In this document: one piece after another, positions 46,924 to 58,482 of the stretch
Position numbering within the stretch: position 1 is the stretch's first letter
Layout of the letters: the number at the start of each line of letters is the position of its first letter
DNA from: Corinectria fuckeliana
Taxonomy: Eukaryota > Ascomycota > Sordariomycetes > Hypocreales > Nectriaceae
Direction: 5' to 3'
Length of the DNA: 64,000 nucleotides
Assembly (NCBI GenBank): GCA_019137255.1
Contig: WPDH01000040.1
Span: 1 to 64,000, forward strand
Position numbers and translations under genes: made by a program
The notes under the pieces: generated by a model
Told to the model about the DNA's origin: nothing
Databases searched by the model: none
What the model saw: only the letters and a program-made list of their open reading frames with translations

Positions 46924-47310
46924 AGTGAAAACGACCTTGTCTCGTGGTGAAGAAATGGTCGTCAGGTTACATAACGAATTTTTATGTTCCGGCTGGCGCT
47001 GATTAATAGAAGTGCGTACAAGTCTCACTGCCTTGGCTGCGCCTTTGTGTTTGCTCCGCCCCCCAATATTCTGCAGCCCCAATACGATCACTCTGCAGAC
47101 AACACTAGCTTGATACCATTGGGCACCAGTGTGTCAACTATGGCTACCCAGCGCGGCAAAACAAATCTCCGAGATTGTCTAAGCTATCATTTAGTATCTG
47201 GCAGAGATTGAGGAGGAAAGCTCTCTCTGCAGAGAGCATATTACCTAGCTACAGCTGTTAATGCAGACATTGCACTTTTTCGTGCATGTACATTTAGAGC
47301 GTAGTTTCCA
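46924..47310. promoter_or_regulatory. Upstream region of the hydrolase-coiled-coil gene
   Basis: No gene recognised. Upstream in-frame codons before 46923 lack family resemblance, so the start at 46923 is kept. Confidence 0.4.
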
Positions 47311-47731
47311 ATGGCAACATCCAAGTAAACGCAAGCGTTTTGCAAAAGGTTCCAAAGCTCTATAACTAACCCGTAGTTGGAACGATTTGCACCCAGTCCG
47401 CAGGCCGCAGTCCGCAGTACCACAACACCGGGGAGCATAGAGGAGGCGTCCGGGGCGGCAGAAGGCGCCTTAGTCCAGGCCAGGGATGAGATAATAGAGC
47501 TGTTCGACTCTAGATATGGGAAGGACCTGGGAGACCATGCGGCAGTAAGCGCAAGCAGCCTAGTGACGTCGACACTGGGCTTCCTTGCCAAGGGAGATAT
47601 AGGTCCGCTAGGCCGGAAGACCCATATCGAGAATACTGTTCTCAGCTGGTACGTTTTTGCGAAGCCATGTCTGACTCTAAACCTTCCTACTGCGACGACA
47701 TAGCACTTACTTGGACGATTGTAGAGGCTGA
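47311..47731 (+). CDS. Putative small three-exon protein (90 aa), tentative
   Basis: A reading joined from 47311-47324, 47418-47648 and 47704-47731 gives 90 residues. The middle exon is clearly gene-like: EEASGAAEGALVQARDEIIE, then LFDSRYGKDLGDHAAVSASS and VTSTLGFLAKGDIG. The first intron has a GTAAAC donor and CTAAC branch point, the second GTACGT...CATAG. Small helical proteins of this character remind me of fungal senescence/spartin-like segments, but I would not name it. The 14-nt first exon and the last exon are weak; the middle exon may equally be a leftover of a lost gene. Confidence 0.3.
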
Positions 47732-47936
47732 TGGTGCGTGCTATTTAATGCTGATCGGCCCGCAGTCTCTGTTTTGAGATCTCCCTTTTAGTTACAGCTA
47801 TTGGTCGCGAGTTACCAAGCTCGGCCTGTCTATAAAGATGAGTAAAGTTCTTTGCACAAAACGATTTTGGGATTTTATTGTCTGTTCTTTCGCTACTCTA
47901 TCTCAAATTTCTAGACTAAAGCTCTACAAGTCCTTT

Positions 47937-49228
47937 TCAGCTATCCCAATCGTTCCACGACCCACGACTCGAGTATTCCACAGAGCAATACGGAGCAACC
48001 TCATCAGTATGGGAGTTGTCGACACTTGGACCCGTGATGACAGAGATATTATGATCGAGATCACTGGCCATATCCAAGGCATATTTAGCATTCTCTGCCA
48101 TCTTCGCAAGCCGCTTTCGTCTCACTTCTTCCTTCCTTCCCTTTTTAGACTTCCATTTCGGGATCACAAGTTCTGGGCCTTCGCCATCAGGTTTAGATGC
48201 AACGGCGTTCGAGGCTTGAGAGTCAGGCTCCTTCATAGGAACGGATGTGGACACTTGTTTCTCTACTAGTTTGGGTATTTAGTGGCCGGGTGGGCTTTTG
48301 AAGAAGAAGAAGGAAAGGAAGCTGAAATGAGATTGAGATACTGACCATCCAGCTTTGGAAAAACAATTGACATGTCGGGTAAAGGCTCTTGGTTGAAGGC
48401 TGCAGAGTGTGGAACGGGCTGGACCGGAGTTCTTGCTGTTTCCGCCTTGGCTTCATCTGATTGCTTGTCTTGGACAAATCCCAGCCGCACTGCCTCTCCA
48501 TAGTCTTTGCACCTCGACTCACCCCCGGAAGATAGATCCTCATAGCGCACCGAGATCATACTCTGGATAATGAGCTTACTGACTGTGGTGGGTGAGTCAT
48601 TGAGCTCAGTGATAAGTGTTGCTGCACCGTCGCGCGTCAGAAATCTGTAGACTGACTGCACGCGAGTTGTGAGGTAGTTAGCAACCCAGCAGTTGCGGTC
48701 CAATCTGTAGTCCTCTTTCTCGATGATGTCAATGATAGATAGAAGGCTCAGCTCATCGCCGACTTTGTGAACCTCACTTGTTGCAAGCCGACTGAGGGAC
48801 GGCAAGTCTAACAGCGCGGCTATATCACGTACTCGAAGCGCGGTGGCGAATTCGGAGGCATTTCTCTCATCGGGAGAATCTTTCTGTGGTTTGAGACATT
48901 GGTAGGTCCCAGTGATGAGAAAATGGACGACAACATGGCCAGTTCCACAGCACAAGGCCGAAAGAAAGGATTCATAACCGAACCAGCCTCCTCTGTCACA
49001 CTCAGCGGCAAGGCTTGGACATTGCTGAAGTGCATCGTTGGGAATATAAAGTCGAGCGTCCTGGAGCTGGATGGTCCTGGTTTTGCTCGCGTATGGCCTG
49101 TAACTATATCAGTGCCTCGTTAGCAAGCCGAAAGCAAGGGGGACTGACGAGGTTTCTGGTCTTTCGTCGTTATCGTCCACTTTTTTCGGTTTTTGCAAGC
49201 CCACTGACAGATTTTGGTCCTTAGACAT
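47937..49228 (-). CDS. BTB/POZ-like domain protein (388 aa, 3 exons)
   Basis: Exons (minus): 49228-49149, 49103-48346 and 48265-47937; introns have GTCAGT donors and TATAG/ACTAG acceptors and keep frame. Residues about 30-120 resemble the BTB/POZ fold of fungal proteins: TRTIQLQDARLYIPNDALQQ, HVVVHFLITGTYQCLKPQ. A helical region follows (FATALRVRDIAALLDLPSLS, DELSLLSIIDIIEKEDYRL). The C-terminal third is charged and has a basic, NLS-like run (KWKSKKGRKEEVRRKRL). BTB domains mediate dimerisation or cullin-3 binding; the partner is unknown. Probably nuclear or cytosolic. Exon joins are consistent throughout. Confidence 0.8.
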
Positions 49229-50506
49229 AGCGACGAAGGGCAAAAAGTGATCTGCTAGGAATGAAGTGGTGTCTAAGCAGGCTAATGGGCAATTTCTGTC
49301 GCTTCGGACGGAGGGGATGAGCTATGTTTGAGCCACGGGATTGGAGCACGTATATATAAGAAAACAGCGGTTAAAATGGTTGCTCCTGTGGGACGTAATT
49401 CTCCATCTGGATGCCTAATTTCCGTCGTGTTTGCTGTCGGCCTCCTGCGTTGGTCGGCCTCCCACATTAGACTGCGAGTCCATGACTTACTATTGAAGCC
49501 ACAAGTGGGATCCCTCTGCAAACGAGTTGTCGATTCGGTCTTCGTAGTTTGGGTCCATCGGGATGCATAGCTTCCGATAACCAGTTTGATACATGGTCTG
49601 GAGGAATAGCGATGTATGTTCTGATGGAAGGTCGGCTCCAGGGCGTAAACCTGCAGTCCTCTCACGGTTTCTGCACTTCTCGGGTGTCGGCATCTAAAAG
49701 AAGAGTGGACCGCGCATTACTGCACTGGTCAGCCAACAGCTTTGTTGTGGTGTTCAGCCCTGTCATTGGGTTGAAAACCAGTTATCTATCCGTATTACTG
49801 CATGAGCTGGACAACCATCAAGACCATCCAGCACTTGGGATCACGCAACGAGCTACTAGTCTCCCAGCCGAGCGGGGTACGTCGGGTGCTTTAGAGCTGA
49901 CTGAAGTGTGATTGCAATCGTACTGCGCCATCTCTCCCGATTGGCTCTCCGGCGAGTCGGTGTTTTGCAGCAACATTCTCACATCATGACAGCGTCTTTG
50001 GCTTGCCCACTAACTAAGCTCCCGCAATTAGTAGATTAGTAGCAACGAAAAACGATACTTCAACACGTAAAGGGGCACCCTGTGAGTAAATATCTCGTTG
50101 TCCCGTGTGGCGGAACATTTTCAATTTATTTAGCTTCATCACGTACCACGGCCCGGCCCGTGAAGCCTCAACTTCCGTTTTCCCTTTCAGGTGGAGAGCT
50201 TTCCCAGGAGCCAAGATGCCGGGTCCAACCCCAAACAGGAGATGTCCGCTCTAGCAATCTATCGACGAATGCCCCGGGCGAGTCAGAGTTTTAACCGTAG
50301 AGCCATGTGGGGGGATTTGCTGGCTTGCATCTCGTATCGGGAAATCACTAGAACTGCAGACGCTAATTATAGATGCTGGCCGACCGCTCCGAGATTGGTG
50401 AAGGCTGCTACAAAAGCGATTGAGTAGCCGAAAACACAGAATTATGAGAGTCATCCACGCTCTGTCTGTTCTAGTTGCTCGACCGTCTGTCGTGTGACCC
50501 GTGGCC
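49229..50506. other. Divergent gene-free interval
   Basis: Between the BTB gene (minus) and the polyglycine hydrolase gene (plus). A minus-strand frame at 49693-49490 starting MPTPEKCRNRERTAG has coding-like composition but no recognised family and no good continuation. Otherwise nothing seen. Confidence 0.4.
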
Positions 50507-52490
50507 ATGTTTCCCTCCATCACCGGTCTCCTGGCCTGCTGCCTGTCAATAAGCTCAATCGCTCAAGCTACCGTCGTTGAGCACCGGGCTTCTTACGCTA
50601 ATGCACGAGACATCCAGAGCTACTACAATGTGGACGGCTCACGCCACGTCAAAAGGGCCAAGTCTCTGTCCGCGGAAGGATACCGACCCATTTCCCTGAG
50701 CGCGTACGGCAGCCCCCCCGACGTCAACTACGCAGCTATTTGGACCAAACGGGACGGAAACCCGTTCGAGGTCATCGCCGACGCCAACAAGACAACGTAC
50801 GACGCCTGGTTGGAGGGCTGGACGAACAAGGGATATCTCTCGACACACATCTCCGCGACGGGGCCCGCCGACAGCGCCGTCTTCGCTGGCGTCGTCGAGA
50901 AGGCAGATCCGAAGAACTGGACCCAGATCTGCGACCTGACGAACCCGTGGGGCTTTGACAACTCCACTGACGGCCTCAGCATGACCATCAAGGGCTTCCG
51001 CATGTACGGCACGAAGGAAGACCGCCGGTACTGCGTCCTAGGTCATGAGAATGTTGGCAACGACATGTCGACCTTCTTCTACACCACCCCCTTCTCTACC
51101 ATTGACTACCCTGAGATCTACCGATCCGAGACTGAAAAGCGGTTCTGGCGCCCGTCCCGCTTGTTCGTATCCGAAGACCACGTCATTACGCCTCAATTCG
51201 TCGACACGGACGTTGGGAAATGGATCGTCAGGGACGGACTCACATCTGACAAGCTGGCCAAGGAGATCAAGGCCCAAAAGAGCAGAGGACTCGCTCCCAT
51301 TGATCTGCAGGGTGGAGGACATGGCAAAGATGCTCGTTTCTCCGTCATCTTTGCAGAGCAAGATGTTCCATCCCCGCGCAAATGGTCAGTCACGGGTACC
51401 GTGGACGGCTTCAAGAACAACACCGGCGCCGAAGCCGGCATGGATAACGTCATGAAAACCTGGATGCAGAAGAACGGAGTCCGACAGGCGCAGGTTGCCA
51501 TTGCGCTGAACGGCACTGTGCTTACCGAGAGAAGCTACACCTGGGCTGAAAGCAATCGTGCGGTTGTCAAGCCCGACGACATCTTCTTGCTAGCCAGCGT
51601 CAGCAAGATGTTTGTCCACGCTGCCATCTACAACTTGATTGAAGCTGACCACCTGAACTGGTCGACCCCCGTGTACCCTCTGCTTGGCTACACCCCCGAG
51701 GACCCACGGGCGGACAACATCACCATCCAGCATCTCCTCGACCATACCGGCGGCTACGACAGAGCCAAGTCAGGCGATGCCGGCTTCAGGTTCCGAGACA
51801 TCGCAATCGCCCAGTCCAACGGCACGCGGCCCGCAAGCCTCCGGGACGTCATCGAGTACATGGTTGCGCGGCCGCTGGACTACACACCTGGCGACGGCTA
51901 CGCCTACTCCAACTACGGCTCGATGCTGCTGAGCTACGTCGTGACCAACCTCACGAGCACGCCCTACCTGAAGTTCCTGGAGAAGAACATACTCAAGGGC
52001 CTGGACGTTCAGCTCTACCAGACATCGGCCAAGAAGCACGCAAACGATCGTATCGTGCAGGAGAGCAAATACACAGGCCTTGACCCAGTCCACCCCAAGT
52101 CCTCCAAACTAGTACCCGCGCCGAACGGAGGCGACGGCGCTATCAAGGAGGAGAGCACGGGCGCGTTCTCCCTTGCCGCGAGCGCTAGTACCATCGCGAG
52201 ATTCATTGCCCACAACGGTAAGCTCTGCCTTGTCTTGTGCAGTCTTTCTTTTGCGACATTTGACTAACCATATTTCCTCTTTAGCTGTTTTCGGTACCGG
52301 CGGTCGATCGAGGGGCAGCTGGCGCGACGGCTATACAGCTGGCGCCCGTACATTTGCGGAGAGTCGAGAATTCGACTGGGCATTGACGCTGAACACACGC
52401 GAGTATGTCTCCGAGGAAGAGTTTGACGACTTGCGGTTCTGGAAGATGCCATTCTTTTTCGAAGATTTCCCTCTGGAACATTACCTATAG
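50507..52490 (+). CDS. Secreted polyglycine-hydrolase-like protease (638 aa, 2 exons)
   Basis: Exons 50507-52217 and 52285-52490 with a 67-nt intron (GTAAGC...TTTAG). Signal peptide at residues 1-21 (FPSITGLLACCLSISSIAQA). Residues about 55-300 are repeats of a beta-rich unit (YRPISLSAYGSPPDVNYAAI, WTKRDGNPFEVIAD, GWTNKGYLSTHISATG), as in the N-terminal domain of fungal polyglycine hydrolases. Residues 305-638 are a class C beta-lactamase-like domain (PF00144) with SVSK (Ser364, Lys367), YSN (Tyr467-Asn469) and HTGGYD. Known members from maize pathogens cut the polyglycine linker of plant class IV chitinases; total length (about 640) agrees. Expected to act outside the cell as a virulence or competition factor. 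Activity is inferred. Confidence 0.9.
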
Positions 52491-52838
52491 AATTAGACTA
52501 CGGCACAATAGAAGGGGCTATGTAAAATCGCTTGGGCGGGTTCCCAACCAAAATGTCATTTTCATTCCTAGTAATATATTATAGACACACCCAACCGGGA
52601 CATCAATCAGTATTTATGTTTATCATTTTTCGTATTTTCGTGACTCTTGTCAACGAATTTCTAATTAAACAGTGTACACCTCTTCATTTGTTACTTCGTT
52701 CATTGTATCGTTGTATTGGAAGTGCCCTCGCAGGCCAGGTTCACCGAGTCTCTAAGTATACAAGTGACAAGCTTCTGTTACAAATTACTACCCGATCCTC
52801 TTGTTACCTAAAATTCCTAGAATTCTTCCTCCTATGCT
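52491..52838. terminator. Convergent 3' flanks
   Basis: About 350 bp between the stops of two converging genes, AT-rich; presumed 3' untranslated and polyadenylation sequence of both. Nothing else seen. Confidence 0.4.
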
Positions 52839-54830
52839 TCAAGCATATAAGCTAGGATAGGCAGCCTTGATGAAGTCGGCACCCTGTTGTGTAATGTGTT
52901 AGTCTCATCGTTCTAAGATTGACATTCTGGAATGGAAGTCACTAACCCTTTCAGCAATCATATAGACCGCGTTCTGGATGCGACAGTCAGGAATGACGGG
53001 GATGATGGATGCGTCAATAACTCGGAGGTTATCGACGCCGAAGACCTTGAGCTTCGAGTCAACCGCGCCATGTTCAATACCCTTACCGAGGCGCGCAGTT
53101 CCACAAGGGTCTAGAAGTCCATGGATTAGCATTGTTCAGTGAAGCCCTCACGAGACCCAGAAATGCTTACGGAAACCGGTTTGAGACCGCTCCTTGATCA
53201 TGATATCCATCGCTTCGTCCGAGGCTCGAGGCATAGCCCAGGGGTAGTCTTCCTCGACGATATCCTTCATTCCCTCGCCGTTCATGATGATGTCGTCGAC
53301 GAAACGCACACCCTGGCGCAAAGCAACCAGGTCCAGATCGTTCGAGAAGAAGTTGATGTTGATGTTGGCCTGCTCGAGCGGGTCGGTTGAGTTGAGCGTA
53401 ACGGTGCCGTTTTGCGAAAGGGGCCGGAGGAGGTCCACGATAACCGTCATGTAGTCGCCCTGAGGAGGGGTGGGAATATGCCATTGGAAGGCATCGCAGA
53501 ACATGGGCACGAAATCGATTTCGAAGTGAGGCTGCCCGCCGGGGCCGAACGGGTCGACGCCACCGTTGGCCTTCTTGAATGCGACGTACTCGGGCACCTT
53601 TTCGAGGTAGCTATCGATGCGAGGAAGGCCGACCAGTTCAAGCAGGCCACTGGTAAGAGGACCCTTGTTCTTCCAGCGGTAGGCAGATGCGGCAGCATCC
53701 TTCTCTAGACCGGGGCGCAGAAGGTGGCCATCGAGGCCATAGCCATCCTTGAGCTTGAAGACATGAGGCAGGATAGGGTGATCGAGGAGGTTCTGGCCCA
53801 CGTGTTCCGACTTGACGACAGCGTCGATGCCGAACTTGGCAAGCTCTGCCTCGGGACCAATTCCGGACAGCAGCAGCAGCTTGGGGGTCTCGTAAACACC
53901 AAGGGAGAGGATGACCTCGTACTTGGCGCGCAGGTTGAAGGTCTGGCCATCGGGAGCGATGACCTCCACGCCGACTGCCTTGCCGCCCTCAAAGAGCAAG
54001 TTCTTAGCGTTGGTCTCGCCCAGGACTGTCACGTTCGGCTTCCCCTCGAGGAAGCGCCAGCTCGACGAGCGCTTCCCGTTGTATATGGTGTTGACGCTTT
54101 TCCAAAGGCCGTTCATGGTTCCATTATGGACATCGTCGGTGAGACGCTCGCCCTTACTGACCCAAGCCTTGGAGAGAGCATCGCGGAAGCCCTGGGTCTC
54201 GGGGAGCAGGTTCGAGTGGGACACGGGAAGCGGGCCACCTTGGCCAATGTACTTGAGCTCGGGGCGGTGCTCGCCGAGATCATCGTGGTAAGTTGCGGGC
54301 TATGCGAAGTTAGGATATGGAGATGGACAGGAAGGGTTTGCCTGTGGTGGAAGGCCACGGTGATACTAACCTTGTAAAAGTATTCCCTGCAGGTGTCCCA
54401 GGTCCAGTCATCTCCGCCGTACTGGGCCCAGTCATTGAAAGTCGCTGCGCTGCCGGGGATCCAGGTGTAGTAGTTGAGGCACGAGCTGCCGCCGAGGACC
54501 TTGCCCCTAGTGTTGGGCTTCTCAATGCGGGTGTACTCGGGACGGTCGATCATGCCGGTCTTGAAAGCCCAGTCGTACTTGGAGCCTCGGAGGGTGAAAG
54601 CGGTAGCGGGAGTTGTGATAGCATCGACGGCGGCTGGGTTGTCGATGCCGGCCTCGACGACGAGGACGGAAACATCAGGGTTCTCGGCGAGACGCCCAGC
54701 AACAACACATCCGGCGGTGCCGCCTATGAATGGGTTAGAGATTGCGGGGCTTTGGGTGAGGTTTGGGTTGCAACGGACCTCCAACGACGATGAAGTCGAA
54801 TGCCTTAGGGGGCTCGGTGAGGATGGCCAT
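52839..54830 (-). CDS. GMC oxidoreductase (580 aa, 5 exons)
   Basis: Exons (minus): 54830-54779, 54723-54371, 54299-53171, 53110-52947 and 52883-52839, all with GT...AG borders and frame kept. Flavin-dependent alcohol oxidase/dehydrogenase family. FAD loop at the N-terminus (DFIVVGGGTAGCVVAGRL), split by intron 1; signature 1 in RGKVLGGSSCLNYYTWIPG; signature 2 around VILSLGVYETPKLLLLSGIGP; catalytic His in GFHPCGTARLG and the C-terminal DCRIQNAVYMIAE (Asn as second active-site residue). No signal peptide, so probably intracellular, which separates it from secreted glucose oxidases. Substrate unknown. The GTCCGT donor of intron 1 is unusual. Confidence 0.92.
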
Positions 54831-56003
54831 CTTGATAGTTGGAAGAGGTTGGTTTGCTTGGTGATGCTCTAGAAGGCGATGCGAAGGTTGCGGCGATGGT
54901 GAGTGCCTAAAGTGATGTCGACTAATAGATACAGTTGGTGAGTGTTGAAGCTCAAAGTGCTAGATGCTGGCTGTGTAAAAGTGTCGATGCGAGTGCTGTT
55001 GTGATTGAGACTGGCTGTGAGCGACAGCAGCCCTCCTATTATACCTAGAACGCCAAACAACGAAGTCTTCGAGACAACACTCTCAATTCACCACGAAATC
55101 GACATCTGCATCCATTTTCCATGGCCATGATCTCATCCGGGGAGAGAATGCCGAGTTTACTGCCATTCGCAACGGTTCGCAAAGACTTCGGGAATGTCGG
55201 CGTCCTCGGCGAGGCTCGCGATGTTGTGTTACGAGGGAGATGACGGCACCTCGTTCCGCCCCTGCGCACCTGCTCGCGCTTTGCTGCCAAATCCGGCAGC
55301 TTCGAAGCCGATGTGTCGTCAGCGGCGCTTAATCTGCAGTACCTGACCCCCGTATAGTCTAGTAGATAGTCAGTCTAGCTGCCAGTGCCATCCACACGAA
55401 GCCGGCAGTTCCGCACGAGTAACGGCTCGCTATTCCCGGGACCGCTGCCACAACCTTTATGTCTATTTTCTGGAGACCAGCGACCGACACTTTCCTGGCG
55501 AATCGCAGGGCTGGAGACGATGCTGACATTCCGCAGGATACTTGTCAAACCGTATTGAGTAATCCGTTCGTCATCGCTGAGTGGTGCGGTGTCGCCGAGA
55601 TGCATTTGCTCGCTCTCTTTGTCAACGCAACGTTGGCGAAGAAAGGTGCGCATGCTATTGGACTGCTGGTTTAGCTGCAGACAGCCTATGACGGCATACC
55701 TCAGTTGCGTAGTACAGATGCAGGACCGCAAAGTCGTGAAGCCTGCCTGCCCAAATCTGCCCTTGCTTGTGTCGCATCTAACTCGCATATCCAAGATGAC
55801 ACTTTACTCCTATGAGTTTCTCACCATTCAAGTTGATATAGCATAATACCAATGCGTTCAGCCGTCAGCTCACTGAGAGGGGGGGTTGAAATGAGTCGAT
55901 CTTGCAATTAACTGATAGGAGGGCCACTGACTTAAAGTGCCCAATGAGGTGGACGATATCCGTGAATTCTTACCAACAAGTTGCCCCAACTTGAGTATTG
56001 AGA
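54831..56003. other. Gene-free interval
   Basis: Upstream of the GMC gene; about 1.2 kb with no recognised gene on either strand. Confidence 0.5.
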
Positions 56004-57171
56004 CTATCCAAGCCAACGATCAATCAAACAATCAATAGAATACTCCACTGGAAACCGCCCGATGGCCTCTGTTGGCAAGTAATCTACCCATTCGCGCATT
56101 GGGCCCCGAGAAGGAAGCGTATTAAGCGCTTTGACAAACTCCCAATACTCTGGATACCAGCCGGCCATCTCCCAGTCAATAATAGCGGTCACTCGCACCT
56201 CGTAGTCTTTTGTCGAGTCAGCATCTGGCGAAATCGCTTCTTTGGTGACCATGATGTTTCGAGGGCTCAAATCACCGTGAGTCATGACCATGCGGTGATC
56301 CTCACGCATGAATGTGCGAACCATGTTGATCCAAGCTGACATGGTCCGGTCGGGTGCTCGAAAGAGAAAGTCATTGAATTGCGCTTCCGTTTGGATCAAG
56401 TCGTTGCACACGCGCTGGTTACGTCTTGTGTCTTTGCAAATACCCGTGAGGAAGCTGCCTAATCTGAAACGCTCGAAGTTTAAAGAGAATGTCGTTGAGC
56501 TGCTTCTGGACCGAGAGCTTGTGAGAGTGAGTGAGGTCAGGCCAGATGCTCTCCAGACTTGTACCAGGCGCTCGAGACATGAAGAAAAATGTTGAGCCAC
56601 CGGTGCGAAAAGCACCAAGGGATTCCGGGGCTGGAATCTCTGGAAAGCTTGAGCGGAGATAATGTAGATTGTACACATGGTCTAGGTCCATGCACCGGGC
56701 GTACTTCATGGCGATGGAAGGCCCGAGGCCCACCACGTGTGCGCCGTGCATTTCGAAGATGGGCTCCGAAGCATCCATTTGTCGATTGAGAGCCAAGATG
56801 AACTCTTTCGAAATCTCATTAGAGGAAGGCCTTTTGTCCAGATAGGCATCGTCTTGAAATGCAAAGGCAAGAACTTGAGGATGGAGAGGCTCTATGACTT
56901 CAACAGCGTCGTCTGGTGGGACGGTCTCAGTCTTCTTCTCGGGGGAAGGAGTGGCCGCCGCAATGCTTCTCTTGCGAGCTGCCCGTGCGAGAAGCTCGAC
57001 AACCCGAGGGTAGCTTGCGTTCAATTGCGTCAGAAGGCTGGAGATATCGGTATCTGGGTCGGATTTGATTCTGGCTGTGATTTGGTGCACGATGTTTGAA
57101 TTCGCCATTTTTCGGGCCTCTTTAAGGGGCTCCATGCTGGGATTCGATGTCGATTGTGATGGTTCTGCCAT
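56004..57171 (-). pseudogene. APH-like phosphotransferase with one frameshift
   Basis: From the ATG at 57171 a frame runs through a charged N-terminus (EPLKEARKMANSNIVHQITA) and the N-lobe of an APH-like kinase (HVVGLGPSIAMKYARCMDLD, VPAPESLGAF-like, FFFMSRAPGTSLESIWPDLT). At about 56461-56475 the frame must shift by +1 (or -2) to continue as RLGSFLTGICKDTRRNQRVC, then MTHGDLSPRNIMV (catalytic H-x-D and N) and VTAIIDWEMAGWYPEYWEFV to the stop at 56004. No GT...AG pair of usable length spans the shift. So either the gene is newly broken or a base is wrong in this sequence; everything else looks intact. If corrected it would be about 388 aa. Confidence 0.85.
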
Positions 57172-58023
57172 TGCTAAGGAGTTGCTAGAAGTGGAGTGAG
57201 AGAAGAGAATCAACACTAAACATGAAGCTGCAGCACAACTCGTCAATAGCGAATAGTCTTATAAAGGGAATTCTAGAAGAGCAACCCCGATTATGCGATT
57301 TTCAGTGAACAACATGTCCCGTGCACCAAAGATTACAGTGGCTCAGGATGGTGTCAAAAAAGTGGCAACAGTAATTCATTACAAGACGGGAATCGTCTTC
57401 CCGCAATCGCATTTCCTTAGGACAATACACAAACCTGTTTTGGTGCTCTCCATGCTCCCTCAATTCGCGGTCTCAATTCGCGGTCTAGATGGGCTAGTAC
57501 AAGTGAATGCTAATGTCTATAGGAGTAAGGTCGTGCAGCAAGATGTACCTAATGACAAGAGTACAAACTCTTTGATCAGTTTCTTCGCAATACTAGTTGC
57601 ATCATGCGTTATTCTTAAATTAGTGGCTTTATCTCACGACAAAGGCCGTCCCTCGTGAGCCGGTTTCTCCTTATCCACGACCATGTCTGTGCTCAACAAG
57701 AGCGATGACCTCCAAAGTACGAATGTCTCTCGAGCAAGTGCTAGGCTAGTTCTGAAGCTCCTTGAATATTTTGTTACTATGACGTGGATCGCCCTCTACT
57801 TGGGGTCTATACTTGCTAACTACGCAAGTTTTAGTCTGGACAGATAGCGAAGTGGGCTGACTACGTCAAAGCGTGAAAGAGCGGGCTTCAATAGTGGCTA
57901 TGGAACTAGAGATTTTTGCATTGTGAGAAATTCAAGGACAGTGAAGCTATTTCCACTCTAGTTTTCATGCGCTAGACCATGGCACCGACGTTGTCGCACT
58001 TGACAAATCCAACCTCCCTGAAC
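57172..58023. other. Gene-free interval
   Basis: A 121-codon plus-strand frame at 57293-57658 with a hydrophobic stretch near its end has no family match and crosses a 13-bp tandem repeat; not called. Nothing else seen. Confidence 0.4.
57460..57485 (+). repeat. 13-bp tandem duplication
   Basis: TCAATTCGCGGTC occurs twice head to tail. Confidence 0.9.
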
Positions 58024-58482
58024 TTAACCCCCGGCGACCTTGATGGTGACGTTTCCGAGAGCGCCGCTGTTGAGGTTAGCACCGGTAGCCTGGACGACGT
58101 AGTCGTCGTTGACGGCGGAAAGCGTGAAGGTGTTGGTCTTGGACCCCCAGGGGCAGTCCCAGTAGATGTTGCAGATCCTGACATCACCGTTGTAGAGATC
58201 AAAGTTGCCCTCTGTCCCGGAGGAGGCGTCGGATCTGCCGCAAGAAGCGATGCCGGCAGAGTTGTTGGGGGCGATGGAGATGGAGTCGACTGAGTTGGTG
58301 GAGATCTCCTGGTCCTTGTTGTCATACTGGTAGAACTTGCCCCTGAGCGAGATACGAGATTAGCTCTATACCACTTTGTAATTTTGATCGACTTACCAGT
58401 TCAGGTTCACGTTCTTGACCTTCAGTTGGCCGGAGGCGATCTTGCTCTGGATGAGCATGTAAACCCACTGTGCGTAAGCCAT
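58024..58482 (-). CDS. Aegerolysin family protein (134 aa, 2 exons)
   Basis: Exons (minus) 58482-58397 and 58342-58024, with a 54-nt intron (GTAAGT...GCTCAG). Length and pattern fit the aegerolysin family (PF06355; Asp-hemolysin type): an N-terminal MAYAQWV, a beta-strand with LNWGKFYQYDNKD, a central CGRSDASSGTEG, then IYWDCPWGS and a final strand before the stop. There is no signal peptide, which is normal here; these small beta-sandwich proteins bind specific membrane lipids and some form pores with a MACPF partner. No MACPF gene is seen in the window. A TATATAAA-type box lies about 130 bp upstream (58611-58620). Expression during sporulation or competition is a guess from relatives. Confidence 0.9.

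Noticed and set aside
49490..49693. Minus-strand frame starting MPTPEKCRNRERTAG
   Set aside because: No family match and no credible continuation; probably chance or a relic.
57293..57658. 121-codon plus-strand frame with a C-terminal hydrophobic stretch
   Set aside because: No recognised family, unusual composition and a 13-bp tandem repeat inside it. No promoter or splice evidence.
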